Assembly (NCBI RefSeq): GCF_902859705.1
Contig: NZ_CADIJO010000003.1
Coordinates: 62,001 to 126,000 of the forward strand
Reading direction: 5' to 3'
Length of the DNA stretch: 64,000 nt
DNA from: Achromobacter deleyi
GTDB taxonomy: Bacteria > Pseudomonadota > Gammaproteobacteria > Burkholderiales > Burkholderiaceae_B
Within the stretch, counting starts at the first letter, position 1; each line of letters opens with the position of its first letter. A model generated the notes under the pieces. That model was not told the origin of the DNA. It did not search any database and saw only the letters and a list, made by a program, of their open reading frames with translations. This document shows, in pieces, positions 8,280 through 17,199 of the stretch. The translations under genes and the position numbers were made by a program.

Positions 8280-9740
8280 GTGCACGCCCGACAATCCCGC
8301 CGCTACACCCTGGTGCTGCGGCACGAACTGCGCCTGTTGACCCGCGAGCGCGCCCTGTGGCTGTGTGGACTGCTGTTCCTGCTGCTGGTGGCCTATGCCG
8401 TCTTCAACGGCCTGTGGCAGACCTCGCTGCGCGACGACGCCCAGGCCGCGCTGGTGCGCGCCGATGCGCAGGCCCGCGCCGGCCAGCTGGCGCAGCTGAA
8501 CCGCATCATGGATGGCCGCGAAACGCCCACGCCATTCGGCAACCCGGCCAGCCCCGCCAACATGGGCGGCGGCCTGGGCGCGCACTACGCCGTCATGCCC
8601 AGCGTGGCCCTGGCGCCGGTGGCGTTGGGCCAGACCGATCTGTTTCCGTCGCAATTCAAGGTGACCTACCAAAGCAAGGTCAACTTCATCCACAACAACG
8701 ACATCGAAAACCCCTGGCACCTGCTCAGCGGGCATTTCGACCTGGCATTCGTGGTGGTCTACCTGCTACCGCTGCTGATCTTTGCGCTGAGCTACAACCT
8801 GCTGTCGGGCGAGAAAGAAGACGGTACCTTGCGGCTGCTGTTGTCCCAACCCCTGGCGCTGCTGACGCTGATCGCCGGCAAGATCTCGCTGCGCGCCGCC
8901 GTGCTGCTGGGGGCCGCGGTGCTGCTGCCCATGGCAGCCCTGCTGCTGGTGCGCCCCCAGGCCCTGCACGCGGCCGGCACGACACTGTGGTGGGCGCTGC
9001 TGGTAGGCGCTTACGCGCTGTTCTGGTTTGCCGCGGTGGTAGCCGTCAATGCCTTCGGCAAATCGTCGGCGGCCAATGCCATGATCCTGATGGTGGGGTG
9101 GGTGCTGCTGGTGCTGGTGGCGCCGGTGCTGCTGAACCTGGCCGCCGCCTTCGCCAGCCCCGCGCCGTCACGCGCCGAACTGGCCACCCGCACCCGAGTC
9201 GCCACCGCACTGGCCATGCGCGACAACGCCGCACTGCTGTCCACCGACTACCAGCACATGGACAAGCCCGACGTGCTGATCCCCCACGACGGCCGCCTGG
9301 AGATCACCGGCCGGCCCATGGGCCAGGCCCGCGTCGAGCGCCAGGTGGACGAAGCCATGCAGCCCGAGCTGAACCGCTTCGACGCCCAGTTGGCCCGCCA
9401 GCAGGCGCTGGTGGCGCGCTACAGCGTGCTGTCGCCCGCGGCCGTGGCCTACGAGGGCATCACCGCCCTCGCCGGCACCGGCCAGCGCCGCCATGCCCAT
9501 TTCATGAAACAGATCGACGCCTACCACCAGGCCTGGAAGGACTTTTTCCTGCCCCGCATCGAAGCCGGCCGCGCCATCGCACCCGAAGACTTCGCGGCCA
9601 TGCCTGTGTTTCGCTGGCAGGAAGAAGACCCCGGCATCGTGCGCGCCCAGGCCTTGCGGGCGCTGCTGCAATTGCTGGCGCCCACGGTGCTGCTACTGGC
9701 CCTGGCCGGCTGGCGCTTGCGCCGCTACCGGGTCGTCTAG
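8280..9740 (+). CDS. ABC-2 permease, DUF3526 type (second)
   Basis: A 486-residue paralogue of the preceding permease with the same plan: first helix near residues 23-45, a large extracytoplasmic loop, then several helices starting at VVVYLLPLLIFALSYNLLSG, and a final helix before a basic tail. The cytoplasmic turn SGEKEDGTLRLLLSQ corresponds to SGEREQGILRQTLSL in its neighbour, supporting a heterodimeric channel. It starts at a GTG with TAGGAGA upstream, 10 bases after the previous stop. Function beyond ABC-2 transport is not evident from the sequence. Confidence 0.8.
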   Translation: MHARQSRRYTLVLRHELRLLTRERALWLCGLLFLLLVAYAVFNGLWQTSLRDDAQAALVRADAQARAGQLAQLNRIMDGRETPTPFGNPASPANMGGGLGAHYAVMPSVALAPVALGQTDLFPSQFKVTYQSKVNFIHNNDIENPWHLLSGHFDLAFVVVYLLPLLIFALSYNLLSGEKEDGTLRLLLSQPLALLTLIAGKISLRAAVLLGAAVLLPMAALLLVRPQALHAAGTTLWWALLVGAYALFWFAAVVAVNAFGKSSAANAMILMVGWVLLVLVAPVLLNLAAAFASPAPSRAELATRTRVATALAMRDNAALLSTDYQHMDKPDVLIPHDGRLEITGRPMGQARVERQVDEAMQPELNRFDAQLARQQALVARYSVLSPAAVAYEGITALAGTGQRRHAHFMKQIDAYHQAWKDFFLPRIEAGRAIAPEDFAAMPVFRWQEEDPGIVRAQALRALLQLLAPTVLLLALAGWRLRRYRVV

Positions 9741-9796
9741 CGCCGGCCACCGCCCAAGACACGCTGTACCCCCTTCAAGCCCAACGGGAAAGAGTC

Positions 9797-11965
9797 ATGA
9801 GGAAAGTCGTATCCACCGCCGCCTTCGCGGCGTGCGCCGCCGTGCCCGGCGTCCAGGCACAGGAACCCGAGCTGCCCGCCATCCGCGTGGAAGCCGCCAG
9901 CGAGGCCGACGGCCTGCGGCTGGATTCGCGCAGCAGCACCGCGTCGCGCCTGGGCCTGACCCTGCGCGAAACGCCCGCATCCGTCGAAATCCTGTCGCAG
10001 CAGACGCTGCGCGAGCGCGGCGCCAGCACGCTCAGCGATGCCCTGCGCGGCGCCACGGGCCTGGCCGGCGGCGGCCCGCCGTCCTCGCCCACCACGCTGT
10101 CTTCGCGCGGCTTCACCGACATCCTGTACCTGTACGACGGCCTGCGCATGTCCGGCGCCGGTTCGACCAACCGGGTCGAAGACACCTGGAACTACGAACG
10201 CATCGAAGTCCTGAAAGGCCCCGCGTCGGTCTTGCAGGGCGACAGCGCCATCGGCGGCATCGTCAACTTCCAGACCAAGCGCCCCGACCGCGACAACCCC
10301 AGCCGCGAGGCCATGTTCTCGTATGGCAGCTACGGCAGCACGCGCACCGGCATCGGCCTGGGCGACAACTTCGGCGAGACCGGCGCCTATCGCATCGACT
10401 ACAGCCACAACGACTCGCGCGTCGGCACTATCGACCGCAACAGCAACAAACTGGACCACCTGACCACCGGCATCGCGTTCGACGTGGCGCCCGCCACCCG
10501 CCTGGACCTGTCGTTCGACTACTCGCGCGACACCGGCCATGCCTACTGGGGCACGCCGCTGGTGCCGCGCAGCGTCGCCCGCGATCCGACCGGCGTGGTC
10601 AGCACGCCCGACGGCCGCGTGCTGGACCGCAGCCTGGCCCGCAACAACTACAACGTGCTGGACGACCGCAACGAAGCCGAAGCCTACTGGCTGCGCGCCC
10701 GCGTGACCCACACGCTGACGCCCGCCTGGACCCTACGCAACGAATTTGCGATGAACAAGGTCGACCGCCTGTGGAAAAACTCGGAATCCGCCACCTACAG
10801 CGCCCCCGGCTTCGTCGATCGCGACCAGACCATCATCACGCACCACCAGCGTTACCTGATCGACCGCTTCGACGCCACCCACAGCGGCACGATTGCCGGG
10901 CTGTCGAATAAATTCGTGGTGGGCGGCGAACTCAGCAAGACCAGCCTGGACAGCGAACGGCGCTTCTCCAACCGCAGCGCGTCCACCGCCGATGCGCTGC
11001 GCGTGTCGCTGCGCAATCCTGCCGTCGGCTACTTCAACGACGATCCGGCGCTGATGAGCGGCCCCGGCAACCGCACCGACTTCACCACCGACGTGCGCGG
11101 CGCGGCGTTCTTCCTGGAAGACTCGCTCAAGCTTGCCGAGCCCTGGACGGTGGTGGCTGGCTACCGCTACGACCGCATCCGCGTCGATCGCAGCGTGACG
11201 GACCTGAACGTCGGCAGCCGCAGCGAATTCGGCACGCGTTATTCCGCCAACTCGGCGCGCCTGGGCACCGTCTTTGACCTGACGCCGTCGTCGTCGGTGT
11301 ATGCCCAGTACACAAACGCCACCATTCCGGTGGGGTCTCTGTTCCTGCTATCGCAGGCCAACGCCTCGTATCCGCTGGCCAAGGGCGAACAATGGGAAGC
11401 CGGCTTCAAGCAGACGCTGGAAAACGTCGAATGGACCGCGGCGGTCTATCACATCAAGCTGGAAAACGTGCTGTCGCGCGACCAGAACGATGCGCGCCTG
11501 ACGGTCAACAACGGCCGGCAATCGTCGCGCGGCGTGGAACTGTCGGCCGACTGGCGCGTCACGCCCCAGTTCACGCTGTCGGGCAACGTCGCGGTGCTGA
11601 ACGCGCGCTTCGATTCCCTGACCGAGGCCGATGGCGCTTCACGCGTGGGCAACACCCCGCCCAACGTGCCCGAGCGGGTGGCCAACCTGTACGCCAACTA
11701 CCGGATGGCAGACCTGCCGATGAACCTCTTCGTGGGCCTGAACCACACCGGCAAGATCTACACCGACAACGCCAACCAGATCCGCATCAACAGCCACACG
11801 ACGGTCGATGCGGCGATCAGCTACCGCATCCGGCCCGCTCTCTTGACCTTCCGGGTGCGCAACCTGACGGACCGGCTGTATGCCTATTACGGCGGCCGGG
11901 CCACCAGCCAGGTGCTGCTGGCGCCGGGCCGCACCTATGAGCTGGGGGCTACGTTCGAGTTCTGA
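9797..11965 (+). CDS. TonB-dependent outer-membrane receptor
   Basis: A 722-residue outer-membrane receptor. A signal peptide (to about residue 22, cleaved after VQA) is followed by the plug domain, with LRETPASVEILSQQTLRERG, and ERIEVLKGPASVLQGDSAIGG as the usual plug end, then a 22-strand barrel ending in an aromatic residue (ATFEF). The overall style is that of ferric-siderophore receptors. Being last in an operon with two ABC-2 permeases under a Zur-like box suggests a zinc or metallophore receptor rather than an iron one; this is inference. Start ATG at 9797 follows GGGAAAGAG. The frame is open far upstream, but that part is a shadow of the second permease. Confidence 0.9.
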   Translation: MRKVVSTAAFAACAAVPGVQAQEPELPAIRVEAASEADGLRLDSRSSTASRLGLTLRETPASVEILSQQTLRERGASTLSDALRGATGLAGGGPPSSPTTLSSRGFTDILYLYDGLRMSGAGSTNRVEDTWNYERIEVLKGPASVLQGDSAIGGIVNFQTKRPDRDNPSREAMFSYGSYGSTRTGIGLGDNFGETGAYRIDYSHNDSRVGTIDRNSNKLDHLTTGIAFDVAPATRLDLSFDYSRDTGHAYWGTPLVPRSVARDPTGVVSTPDGRVLDRSLARNNYNVLDDRNEAEAYWLRARVTHTLTPAWTLRNEFAMNKVDRLWKNSESATYSAPGFVDRDQTIITHHQRYLIDRFDATHSGTIAGLSNKFVVGGELSKTSLDSERRFSNRSASTADALRVSLRNPAVGYFNDDPALMSGPGNRTDFTTDVRGAAFFLEDSLKLAEPWTVVAGYRYDRIRVDRSVTDLNVGSRSEFGTRYSANSARLGTVFDLTPSSSVYAQYTNATIPVGSLFLLSQANASYPLAKGEQWEAGFKQTLENVEWTAAVYHIKLENVLSRDQNDARLTVNNGRQSSRGVELSADWRVTPQFTLSGNVAVLNARFDSLTEADGASRVGNTPPNVPERVANLYANYRMADLPMNLFVGLNHTGKIYTDNANQIRINSHTTVDAAISYRIRPALLTFRVRNLTDRLYAYYGGRATSQVLLAPGRTYELGATFEF

Positions 11966-11969
11966 CCGA

Positions 11970-13166
11970 TCAGCAGCCTTGCACCGCCAGCCTGCGGCGC
12001 TGGTTGGCGGCGCGCTGCACCAGCACCAGGGCCAGGCCGGCCGTGGCGATGACCGCACCGGCGATCGGCACGGCCGCATAGCCCAGGCCCGCCGAGATCA
12101 CCGCGCCGCCGGCAGCCGCGCCCACCGCGTTGCCCAGGTTGAAGGCGCCCACGTTCACCGACGAGGCCAGGCCCGGCGCATCCGTCGCGGCGCGCATCAC
12201 GCCCATCTGCAACGGCGGCACCACCGCGAACGTCGCCACGCCGAAGATCAGCAGCGAAATCGCCGCGCCGACCGACGTCTGGCCGATCCACGGAAACGCC
12301 AGCAGATCGATGATGACGATCACCAGGAACGTGATCAGCGTGCCGTCCAGTGAACGGTCGGCCATGCGGCCGCCCAGGCCGTTGCCCAGCGTGAAGCCCA
12401 GGCCGATCAGCACCAGCATCCCGGTAATGAAGGCGGGCGATGCGCCGGTGATGTCCGCCAGCGTCGGCGCAATATACGTGTACAGCGTGAACATGGCGCC
12501 CGCGCCCAGCACCGTGGTCAGCAGCGCCAGCAACACGACCGGGCTCTTCAGCACGGCCAGCTCATGGCGCACATTCGGGCGGCGGCCCGCTTCACCCGAA
12601 GGCAGCGCGAACCATAGCGACAGCATGGCAACCAGGCCCAGCACGGCGGTCGCGGCAAACGACATGCGCCAGCCGATCACCTGGCCCAGCCACGTCGCGG
12701 CGGGCACCCCGCCCACGTTGGCAATCGTCAGCCCCATGAACATGGTCGCCACCGCGCTCGCCTGCTTGTGGCGCGGCACCACGCTGGCCGCCACCAACGA
12801 GCCCAGGCCGAAGAACGCGCCATGGTTCAGGCTGGTGACCAGGCGCGCGAGCAGCAGCGTCGTGTAATTGGGCGACAGCGCAGACAGGATGTTGCCGAGG
12901 GTGAAGATCGCCATCAGCAGGATCAGCGCCTTGCGCCGCGACCAGCGCGAAAACGCCAGCGTCATCAGTGGCGCGCCCACCATCACGCCGATGGCGTAGG
13001 CGCTGATCAGCATGCCGGCGCTGGGAATCGACACTCCCACGCCGTCGGCAATCACGGGCAGCAGGCCCATGGGGGAAAATTCGGTCACGCCGATGCCGAA
13101 GGCGCCGACGGCCAGCGCCAGCAACGGCAAGCCGGCTTTCACCGGCGGGGATTCATGGGTAGACAT
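11970..13166 (-). CDS. MFS exporter, DHA1 family (AraJ/NepI-like)
   Basis: A 398-residue, 12-helix inner-membrane transporter of the drug:H+ antiporter-1 group. The first helix ends in GIGVTEFSPMGLLP and the loop 2-3 motif RRKALILL and the LVTSLNHGAFFGLGS segment of helix 4 resemble AraJ, NepI and related arabinose/purine-nucleoside exporters. Start at 13166 has AAGGAA nine bases upstream. It converges on the TonB receptor gene with four bases between the stops and no recognisable terminator. No regulator is adjacent except the small HTH gene 190 bases upstream in the same direction. Substrate unknown. Confidence 0.85.
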   Translation of the reverse strand: MSTHESPPVKAGLPLLALAVGAFGIGVTEFSPMGLLPVIADGVGVSIPSAGMLISAYAIGVMVGAPLMTLAFSRWSRRKALILLMAIFTLGNILSALSPNYTTLLLARLVTSLNHGAFFGLGSLVAASVVPRHKQASAVATMFMGLTIANVGGVPAATWLGQVIGWRMSFAATAVLGLVAMLSLWFALPSGEAGRRPNVRHELAVLKSPVVLLALLTTVLGAGAMFTLYTYIAPTLADITGASPAFITGMLVLIGLGFTLGNGLGGRMADRSLDGTLITFLVIVIIDLLAFPWIGQTSVGAAISLLIFGVATFAVVPPLQMGVMRAATDAPGLASSVNVGAFNLGNAVGAAAGGAVISAGLGYAAVPIAGAVIATAGLALVLVQRAANQRRRLAVQGC

Positions 13167-13359
13167 GCGGGTTCCTTGGATGGATTGCGCCGACCGGACG
13201 GTTCAGGGGCGATCCAGCGGAGCCAGTCGGCACCTAGGGAAAACCCGATCGGAAGACAGGCGCCCAGTATGCCGGGGATACCCTTGCGGAAAAAGCGACT
13301 AAACGGGGAAACACTTTTGACCTGGAGTCATGAATGGCGGGGTCCCGCGTGTCGCCCGC

Positions 13360-13617
13360 TTATCGCCGCCCGACGCGCTTGGGCCGAATCACCACCTCCA
13401 GGGCCATCAGATCCAGCACGTGCAGCACTTTCTGCAATTGCAGGGTGGGCTTGCCCCGCTCCAGATCCACGACGAAGCGATTGCCGGTACCCGCCAAGCC
13501 CGCCAGGTCCGTCTGCAGCAAGCCCTGCTCGCGCCGCATGCTTCTCACCAGCTCGCCCAAATCGGCAGCAGTCCGGATAGTGGCAAGAACATCGCTGGGT
13601 GGGGACTGCGTCGACAT
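13360..13617 (-). CDS. HipB-like HTH regulator without a HipA partner
   Basis: An 85-residue Xre-family DNA-binding protein. The helix-turn-helix covers about residues 15-70 (LVRSMRREQGLLQTDLAGLA, then GNRFVVDLERGKPT), the same pattern as HipB antitoxins. The ATG at 13617 is chosen because TGGAG stands six bases before it; a TTG at 13629 would fall inside a perfect palindrome. Downstream, in the place where hipA normally lies, there is no kinase gene but the MFS exporter 193 bases on. It may be an orphaned antitoxin-type regulator that controls itself through the palindromes at 13628-13649 and 13681-13696. Confidence 0.75.
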   Translation of the reverse strand: MSTQSPPSDVLATIRTAADLGELVRSMRREQGLLQTDLAGLAGTGNRFVVDLERGKPTLQLQKVLHVLDLMALEVVIRPKRVGRR

Positions 13618-13627
13618 GGGCGGCTCC

Positions 13628-13649
13628 AAAATTACCGTTCGGTAATTTT
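13628..13649. promoter_or_regulatory. Operator palindrome 1 of the HipB-like gene
   Basis: A perfect inverted repeat with 10-base arms (AAAATTACCG and its complement) around TT, directly abutting the ribosome binding site of the HipB-like gene. Likely autoregulatory. Confidence 0.6.
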
Positions 13650-13680
13650 ATTGCCATTTGGGGGCAGAAACCCATGAAAA

Positions 13681-13696
13681 ATTCCCGATCGGGAAT
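13681..13696. promoter_or_regulatory. Operator palindrome 2 of the HipB-like gene
   Basis: ATTCCCGATCGGGAAT is a perfect 16-base palindrome about 50 bases (near five helical turns) upstream of palindrome 1. It shares only the AT ends and a CCG/CGG centre with the first site. Confidence 0.5.
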
Positions 13697-13735
13697 ATTC
13701 GCGACAAAACCTCCTCCAAAGGCGCGAACCACGAT

Positions 13736-14128
13736 TCACCCGTGCTGATACCGCCACTCCTGCGTCACGCCCCCATACCCGTAGGCCGTTGGCCGGCAGT
13801 CCGCGACGTGGATACTTGAATGCGGGTGCACGTTGCCCAATAAGCCGGCCAGCAGTTCATAGGCTGCCTTGTGATAGTCCGCCTTTTCACCGCGGGTATT
13901 GGTTTCGCCCGTGATCGTGACCTCAAGCTGGAACGAGTTTCTGCCCTCTTCGGCCAGCGACCGTCCTGCCACGAACCATTGATCGGCCGGCACGTACTGC
14001 ACGATGACGCGGGTACGCGAGCGCTCTTTCTTCAGCACGTCGCAGGTGAGTTGGGTCAGTTGTTCTGCCAGTTGACGGGTAAGCGCCGCGTTGGGGTGGC
14101 CAGACACGATGACATTGATACCAGGCAT
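13736..14128 (-). CDS. 4-oxalocrotonate tautomerase-like protein
   Basis: A 130-residue tautomerase-superfamily protein. After removal of the start methionine the catalytic proline is at position 1 (MPGINVIVSGHPN), and the beta-alpha-beta unit continues with LTQLTCDVLKKERSRTRVIVQYV. It is about twice as long as classical 4-OT monomers, closer to the MIF/CHMI group, with a C-terminal RPTAYGYGGVTQEWRYQHG tail. AAGGAG lies seven bases before the ATG. Divergent from the LysR gene at 14230 with an inverted repeat between them, so this gene is the likely target of that regulator. Substrate unknown. Confidence 0.8.
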   Translation of the reverse strand: MPGINVIVSGHPNAALTRQLAEQLTQLTCDVLKKERSRTRVIVQYVPADQWFVAGRSLAEEGRNSFQLEVTITGETNTRGEKADYHKAAYELLAGLLGNVHPHSSIHVADCRPTAYGYGGVTQEWRYQHG

Positions 14129-14200
14129 GTTTGCTCCTTGTTGAACCGTGAGCCGCCAGTGTCGGATGCCTCTTGTTCACGGAAAAGCGGGAAGTTATGC

Positions 14201-14235
14201 TGACATCTATCGGAAAAACAGGCAGATAGATGTCA
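14201..14235. promoter_or_regulatory. Inverted repeat overlapping the LysR start codon
   Basis: TGACATCTAT (14201-14210) is repeated in inverted form as ATAGATGTCA (14226-14235), with 15 bases between. The right arm contains the ATG of the LysR gene. It lies in the 101-base gap to the divergent tautomerase gene, the normal place for a LysR recognition site. Confidence 0.6.
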
Positions 14236-15108
14236 CGCCTTCTGGATCTGGAGCTTCTCAACACCCTGGTGGTGGTCGCCGATGCGGGCAGCCTGTCGGC
14301 CGCGGCGCCCCGGCTGTACCGGTCCCAATCGGCGATCAGCGACCAGGTGCGCAAGCTGGAACAGCTATGCGGCGTCTCGCTGCTGGTGCGCGCCAAGACG
14401 GGAACCCGCCTGACCCCGGCGGGCGAGCGGCTGGTGGCGCATGCGCAAAAGCTGCTGTCGCTCAGCGACGCGGCCTGGCGCGACATGCAGGGCGCCCAAT
14501 TGACGGGCGACCTGCGCCTGGCCATCACGGATTACTTCCGGCCGCACGCTTTGCCGATCATCATCCGGCACATCCGCGAACAGTTTCCGCAGTTGCGCCT
14601 GCATGTCGGCATCCGCAAGAGCGCCTGGATCGAGCAGGAGGCCAATGCCGCCAGTTTCGATATCGGCGTTTCGATGACGATTCTGCACAACGGCCATTCG
14701 CCGCACGACGCCTCACCGGAACGCATCAAACTGCGCCGCGAACCCCTGCACTGGATCGCCGACCAGTCGTTCGCCTTGCCGCCCGCCGGCCAGAAGCTGG
14801 GCCTGATCGTGTTGCCGGACACCTGTTCGCTGCAACGGTTTGCCGTGCACACCCTGGACGCGGCCGGCGTTGCCTACAGCATCGAGCACACGGCGTCCGA
14901 CATCGGCGGCCTGCACCTGGCGCTGGCAGCGGGATTGGGAATCGCCTGCCTGAATGCCTCCGCGGTTCCCTCTACCGCGATGGCCGTGGAAGGCGACCCC
15001 CGGCTGCCCGCGCTGCCGGATGTCGAGTTCAGCCTGGCGCCGCCGCGCAGGCAAGAGCCGGCTTTCATCTCCGACGTCAGGGACATGCTCGCCGCGCATC
15101 TGCGCTGA
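14230..15108 (+). CDS. LysR-family regulator
   Basis: A 292-residue LysR-type transcription factor. The winged HTH occupies about residues 5-65 (LELLNTLVVVADAGSLSAAA, then RSQSAISDQVRKLEQLCGV), joined by a linker helix to the effector domain starting at GDLRLAITDYFRP. Divergent from the tautomerase gene, which it probably controls. The inverted repeat covering its own start codon suggests strong negative autoregulation, since bound protein would obstruct the translation start region of the DNA. Start chosen as the first ATG; no strong Shine-Dalgarno is visible. Confidence 0.9.
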   Translation: MSRLLDLELLNTLVVVADAGSLSAAAPRLYRSQSAISDQVRKLEQLCGVSLLVRAKTGTRLTPAGERLVAHAQKLLSLSDAAWRDMQGAQLTGDLRLAITDYFRPHALPIIIRHIREQFPQLRLHVGIRKSAWIEQEANAASFDIGVSMTILHNGHSPHDASPERIKLRREPLHWIADQSFALPPAGQKLGLIVLPDTCSLQRFAVHTLDAAGVAYSIEHTASDIGGLHLALAAGLGIACLNASAVPSTAMAVEGDPRLPALPDVEFSLAPPRRQEPAFISDVRDMLAAHLR

Positions 15109-15133
15109 ACAAGCGCATGGCGTCCACAGCAAT

Positions 15134-15163
15134 AAAAAATGGCGCCCGGACTCGGGCGCCATT
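15134..15163 (-). terminator. Intrinsic terminator of htpG
   Basis: Read on the minus strand, an 11-base-pair stem (15163-15153 with 15148-15138, loop of four) is followed by a run of T residues (complement of 15134-15139), 18 bases after the htpG stop. Confidence 0.85.
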
Positions 15164-15180
15164 TCCGGGCAGACTGCCGC

Positions 15181-17079
15181 TTACTTCAGCAGCAACGCAT
15201 TCAACCGCTTCACGAACGCCGCCGGGTCGGCGATCTGGGCGCCTTCGGCCAACAGTGCCTGGTCGAGCAGCAGGCGGGCCCACTGGTCGAACTCGCCGTC
15301 GTCAGCCGCGCGGATGCGGGCCAGCAGCGGGTGTTCAGGGTTGATTTCCAGCACCGGCTTCACGTTGGGCGCTTCCTGGCCGGCGGCCTTGAGCATGCGC
15401 AGCAGGTGCGGGCTGAGTTCGTTCTGGCCCACCACCACGCACGCCGGCGAATCCACCAGGCGCAGCGTCACGCGCACTTCCTTGACCTGGTCTTCCAGCG
15501 TCTTTTGCAGGCGCTCGACCAGCGGCTTGAAGTCTTCGGCGACTTCGGCCTGGTGCTTCTTTTCTTCTTCGTCGGCCAGTTCGGCCAGGTCCAGGCCGCC
15601 CTTGGCCACCGACACCAGCGACTTGCCGTCGAATTCGCGCAGGTACGACAGCATCCATTCGTCGACGCGGTCGGACAACAGCAGCACTTCGATGCCCTTC
15701 TTGCGGAAGATTTCCAGGTGCGGGCTGTTGCTGGCCGCGGCGAACGTGTCCGCCGTGACGTAGTAGATCTTGTCCTGGCCTTCCTTCATGCGCGCCACGT
15801 AGTCGGCGAACGACACGGTCTGCGCCTGGTCACCACTGTGGGTCGATGCAAAGCGCAGCAACTTGGCAATGCGTTCCAGGTTGGTATGGTCTTCGCCCGC
15901 GCCTTCTTTCAGCACCTGGCCGAATTCCGACCAGAACGTGGCGTAGTCTTCCGGCTTGTTCTCGGCCAGGTCTTCCAGCAGCGACAGGATGCGCTTGGCC
16001 GACCCTTCGCGAATGGCGCGCACGTCGCGGCTTTCCTGCAGGATTTCGCGCGACACGTTCAGCGGCAGATCCGCCGAATCGATCACCCCGCGCACAAAGC
16101 GCAGGTACGACGGCAGCAGCTGGTCGGCGTCATCCATGATGAACACGCGCTTGACGTACAGCTTCACGCCGCGGCGGCCGTCGCGGTCCCACAGGTCCAT
16201 CGGTGCGTGCTTGGGCACGTACAGCAGCTGGGTGTATTCGCTGCGGCCTTCGACGCGGTTGTGCGTCCAGGCCAGGGGATCGTCGTAGTCGTGCGAGACG
16301 GTCTTGTAGAACTCGCGGTACTGATCTTCAGTCACGTCCGACTTGCTGCGGGCCCACAGCGCATTGGCCTGGTTCACCGTTTCCAGTTCGTCTTTCTTGA
16401 CCTGCTCACCCTTCTCCGCGTCCCATTCTTCCTTGGCCATGCGGATCGGCAGCGAGATGTGGTCGGAATAGCGGCGCAGGATCTCGCGCAGCTTCCAGCC
16501 GTTGAGCAGTTCATCTTCGTCGGCGCGCAGGTGCAGCGTCACGTCGGTGCCGCGCGTGGCCTTTTCGGCGGCGGCAATCGTGAATTCGCCCTGGCCGTCG
16601 GATTCCCAGCGGATGGCGTCCGACGCACCGGCGCGGCGGCTGATCACCGTGACCTTGTCGGCCACGATGAACGACGAATAAAAGCCCACGCCGAACTGGC
16701 CGATCAATTGCGCGTCTTTCTGCTTGTCGCCGGTCAGTTGCGAGAAGAATTCACGAGTGCCGGAACGGGCGATGGTGCCCAGGTTGGCCACCGCCTCGTC
16801 GCGCGACAGGCCGATGCCGTTGTCGGAAATCGTGACCGTGCGCGCGTCCTTGTCGTAGCTGACCGTGATGGCCAGCTCGCTGTCGCCTTCGAGCAGCGCC
16901 GGCTGGTCGATGGCTTCGAAGCGCAGCTTGTCGCAGGCGTCAGAAGCGTTCGACACCAGCTCGCGCAGGAAGATTTCCTTGTTGCTGTACAGCGAATGGA
17001 TCATCAGGTGCAGCAGTTGCTTCACCTCGGCCTGGAATCCCAGGGTTTCGGACGGGGACGACGCGGCGTTTTGGCTCAT
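15181..17079 (-). CDS. htpG: Molecular chaperone HtpG (Hsp90)
   Basis: Bacterial Hsp90, a cytosolic ATP-dependent dimeric chaperone. The 632-residue length is normal. The GHKL ATPase domain (residues 1-220) shows [18 protein letters not shown] with the Mg-binding Asn, ISDNGIGLS with the nucleotide-binding Asp, and [11 protein letters not shown] as the ATP lid. The middle domain carries the catalytic arginine in [14 protein letters not shown], and the C-terminal dimerisation domain ends without the eukaryotic MEEVD. Monocistronic, with its own terminator. I looked for a sigma-32 promoter in the 120 bases upstream and saw no convincing one. A 650-codon frame on the other strand is only a shadow. 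Confidence 0.98.
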   Translation of the reverse strand: MSQNAASSPSETLGFQAEVKQLLHLMIHSLYSNKEIFLRELVSNASDACDKLRFEAIDQPALLEGDSELAITVSYDKDARTVTISDNGIGLSRDEAVANLGTIARSGTREFFSQLTGDKQKDAQLIGQFGVGFYSSFIVADKVTVISRRAGASDAIRWESDGQGEFTIAAAEKATRGTDVTLHLRADEDELLNGWKLREILRRYSDHISLPIRMAKEEWDAEKGEQVKKDELETVNQANALWARSKSDVTEDQYREFYKTVSHDYDDPLAWTHNRVEGRSEYTQLLYVPKHAPMDLWDRDGRRGVKLYVKRVFIMDDADQLLPSYLRFVRGVIDSADLPLNVSREILQESRDVRAIREGSAKRILSLLEDLAENKPEDYATFWSEFGQVLKEGAGEDHTNLERIAKLLRFASTHSGDQAQTVSFADYVARMKEGQDKIYYVTADTFAAASNSPHLEIFRKKGIEVLLLSDRVDEWMLSYLREFDGKSLVSVAKGGLDLAELADEEEKKHQAEVAEDFKPLVERLQKTLEDQVKEVRVTLRLVDSPACVVVGQNELSPHLLRMLKAAGQEAPNVKPVLEINPEHPLLARIRAADDGEFDQWARLLLDQALLAEGAQIADPAAFVKRLNALLLK

Positions 17080-17199
17080 AGTTCTACGTGAAGGTCTAAG
17101 AAATTAGGGACAAAAGAATCGGATAACCGGGGCAACAGCCCGCGCGGTTTCCGGGAAACCCTACTGTGATGGGGGCCATCGGCAACATTTCAAGGCCGA

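Noticed and set aside
15139..17091. A 650-codon plus-strand frame opposite htpG
   Set aside because: Shadow of a very conserved gene; the frame even starts inside the htpG terminator and shows no domain.
17080..17199. Heat-shock (sigma-32) promoter before htpG
   Set aside because: Expected on biological grounds, but no pair of boxes close to CTTGAA and CCCCAT with proper spacing is visible.
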